Shown here in pieces: positions 63,115 through 64,000 of a stretch of DNA of 64,000 nt. A model generated the notes under the pieces. The model saw only the letters and a program-made list of their open reading frames with translations, had not been told where the DNA came from and made no database searches. Numbering within the stretch: position 1 is the stretch's first letter; every line of letters starts with the position of its first letter. This DNA is from Heligmosomoides polygyrus polygyrus (Eukaryota > Nematoda > Chromadorea > Rhabditida > Heligmosomidae): assembly GCA_947396885.1 (NCBI GenBank), contig OX377204.1:47913139-47977138 (forward strand), read 5' to 3'. The position numbers were made by a program, and so were the translations under genes.

Positions 63115-63283
63115 GGGGTCGGATTCATCAACGACGTGCAGCAACTTAACAGAGAAAATTACAGCCGAAATCCTTGATAGCGCAGCTTATCAAGCGATAT
63201 GGTGAGCGATAAGCCGCGTTGATTGAGCTTTCCGCGGTGAATTCTCTGTTAAATTGCTGTAAGTCTTGATGAATCCAGTCCTG
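63115..63283. repeat. Palindromic MITE, GGATTCATCAA family, copy 2
   Basis: Ends GGGGTCGGATTCATCAAC and, inverted, TTGATGAATCCAG. Internal GCAGCAACTTAACAGAGAA is mirrored by TTCTCTGTTAAATTGCTGT. It matches the MITE at 25037-25206, including CGCAGCTTATC. Confidence 0.65.
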
Positions 63284-63851
63284 GTGGGAAGGCATACAAG
63301 GCCAGCCGATCACTACTGCTACCAACACATAAGGCCTCCCACAGAGAGAACAAACAAGTGACTCTCGAAACGTCATGTTTCGAGGTTAGCCAGTGCGATT
63401 AAGAGCAGTGTTTGAAAAGACTAGTGATGAACAGTCGTTGAGAAGCGCGGTTCCGAATGGAGGGCGTGCAACACCTGACTCTTCACATTTTGTTTGCTTC
63501 CTCGACAGAACGAATTTAAAACGGCTAAATTCACATGCACCAGTAGATCTACGCCTGCGATCAAGAGAGCGAGTTAGTCGTGATGTGTGCCAGGTGTCCT
63601 CCAATCCTTACGCCACGGGATTAGAGGACCATTTCGATGGAAAGCAGATGATTCACCGCGAACTCAGGGATTTTACAGGATCCGCATCCGTCACACTAAA
63701 ATTGAGATTCTGTGGAATGACTTCTGAACGCTGGGAGGTCGATAAAACTCGTCAGCTCGATTCCTCACATTTCAACTAGGGATGGGCATGAGGCGTAGTT
63801 CCTTCCCATTATTTGAGTGTAGCCACATACGCGCATAGCTCTGTTGATGTA
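63284..63851. other. No gene recognised
   Basis: One 128-codon open frame on + (63393-63779) has no recognisable domain, and the opposite strand is also partly open. Confidence 0.35.
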
Positions 63852-64000
63852 TTATTGTCCAGAAAGTTTCTACAGAAATACTTACAAAATAGCACAATTT
63901 TTATCAACATTTTATTAATCAACCAAATTATTTCCGTCAACATCGACTACTCTCCGCCAACACTCCGCGAGACTTCGAATTCCTCCGGCGTAGAAATCCG
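63852..64000 (-). mobile_element. mariner transposon, 3' end only (runs off the window)
   Basis: A putative terminal repeat starting near TTGTCCAGAAAGTTTCTAC (about 63854) precedes a transposase C-terminus on the minus strand. The terminus differs from the mariner at 37893, so this is a separate lineage. Confidence 0.7.
63915..64000 (-). CDS. mariner transposase C-terminus, partial
   Basis: The minus strand reads DFYAGGIRSLAECWRRVVD, then VDGNNLVD and a stop (TAA at 63917-63915). The FY..GI..L...W..VVD..G pattern closes many mariner transposases. Only 27 codons are in the window and they are open, so the integrity of the gene cannot be judged. Confidence 0.75.
   Translation of the reverse strand, partial: DFYAGGIRSLAECWRRVVDVDGNNLVD

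Overview
This window is repeat-packed nuclear DNA of a nematode, most likely a strongylid such as a hookworm. That placement is inference. It rests on short introns with TTTCAG-type acceptors, on two RTE-clade LINE families whose proteins resemble those abundant in strongylid genomes, and on the mix of Penelope-like, CR1-like, mariner and Tc3-like elements with many palindromic MITEs. No bacterial-style genes, rRNA genes or CRISPR arrays are visible. A 200-N assembly gap lies at 44303-44502.

The only host gene that can be assembled with reasonable support is on the + strand. It encodes a protein with at least two MAM (adhesion) domains. Exons are proposed at 1-111, 166-230, 14992-15037, 15065-15152, 15197-15361, 29363-29532, 29588-29667, 29822-29958 and 39630-39737, and the splice phases agree wherever adjacent exons can be checked. 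The introns are swollen by transposons: about 14.8 kb, 14.0 kb and 9.7 kb separate the exon groups. The rest of the second MAM domain was not found downstream. A weak set of minus-strand coding candidates lies at 39.9-40.9 kb.

Region by region: 0.35-3.5 kb is RTE family 1 copy A, with a 17-bp target duplication. 4.0-5.8 kb is a long inverted-repeat DNA element with a TTAA-flanked element at its centre. 6.1-9.2 kb holds old LINE and Penelope scraps. 9.2-11.0 kb holds a tRNA-headed SINE next to a head-to-head Penelope-like pair. 11.3-14.6 kb is RTE family 2 copy 1. 15.5-18.5 kb is RTE family 1 copy B. 18.8-22.9 kb is a lightly damaged CR1/Jockey-type LINE. 23.2 kb is a second SINE. 25.5-28.2 kb is RTE family 1 copy C, also with a 17-bp target duplication. 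30.1-33.2 kb is a giant foldback element. 33.9-36.4 kb is RTE family 2 copy 2 with a 504-codon RT reading frame. 37.8-39.4 kb is a mariner inside a TTAA-flanked MITE. 41.1 kb is a MITE and 41.6 kb a third SINE. 42.3-46.6 kb is a second, larger member of the foldback family. 48.6-51.6 kb is RTE family 1 copy D, the best preserved of its family. 53.0-57.5 kb is a composite of inverted and direct repeats. 59.0-60.6 kb is a Tc3-like transposon. 61.9-64.0 kb holds further MITEs and the start of a second mariner.

The most notable structures are (i) a foldback family with TA target duplications and a CAGTACCGGACATG terminus, represented by 3.1-kb and 4.3-kb copies, (ii) three diverged copies of a tRNA-headed, Pol III-type SINE sharing a body, and (iii) the MAM gene whose introns carry most of this material.
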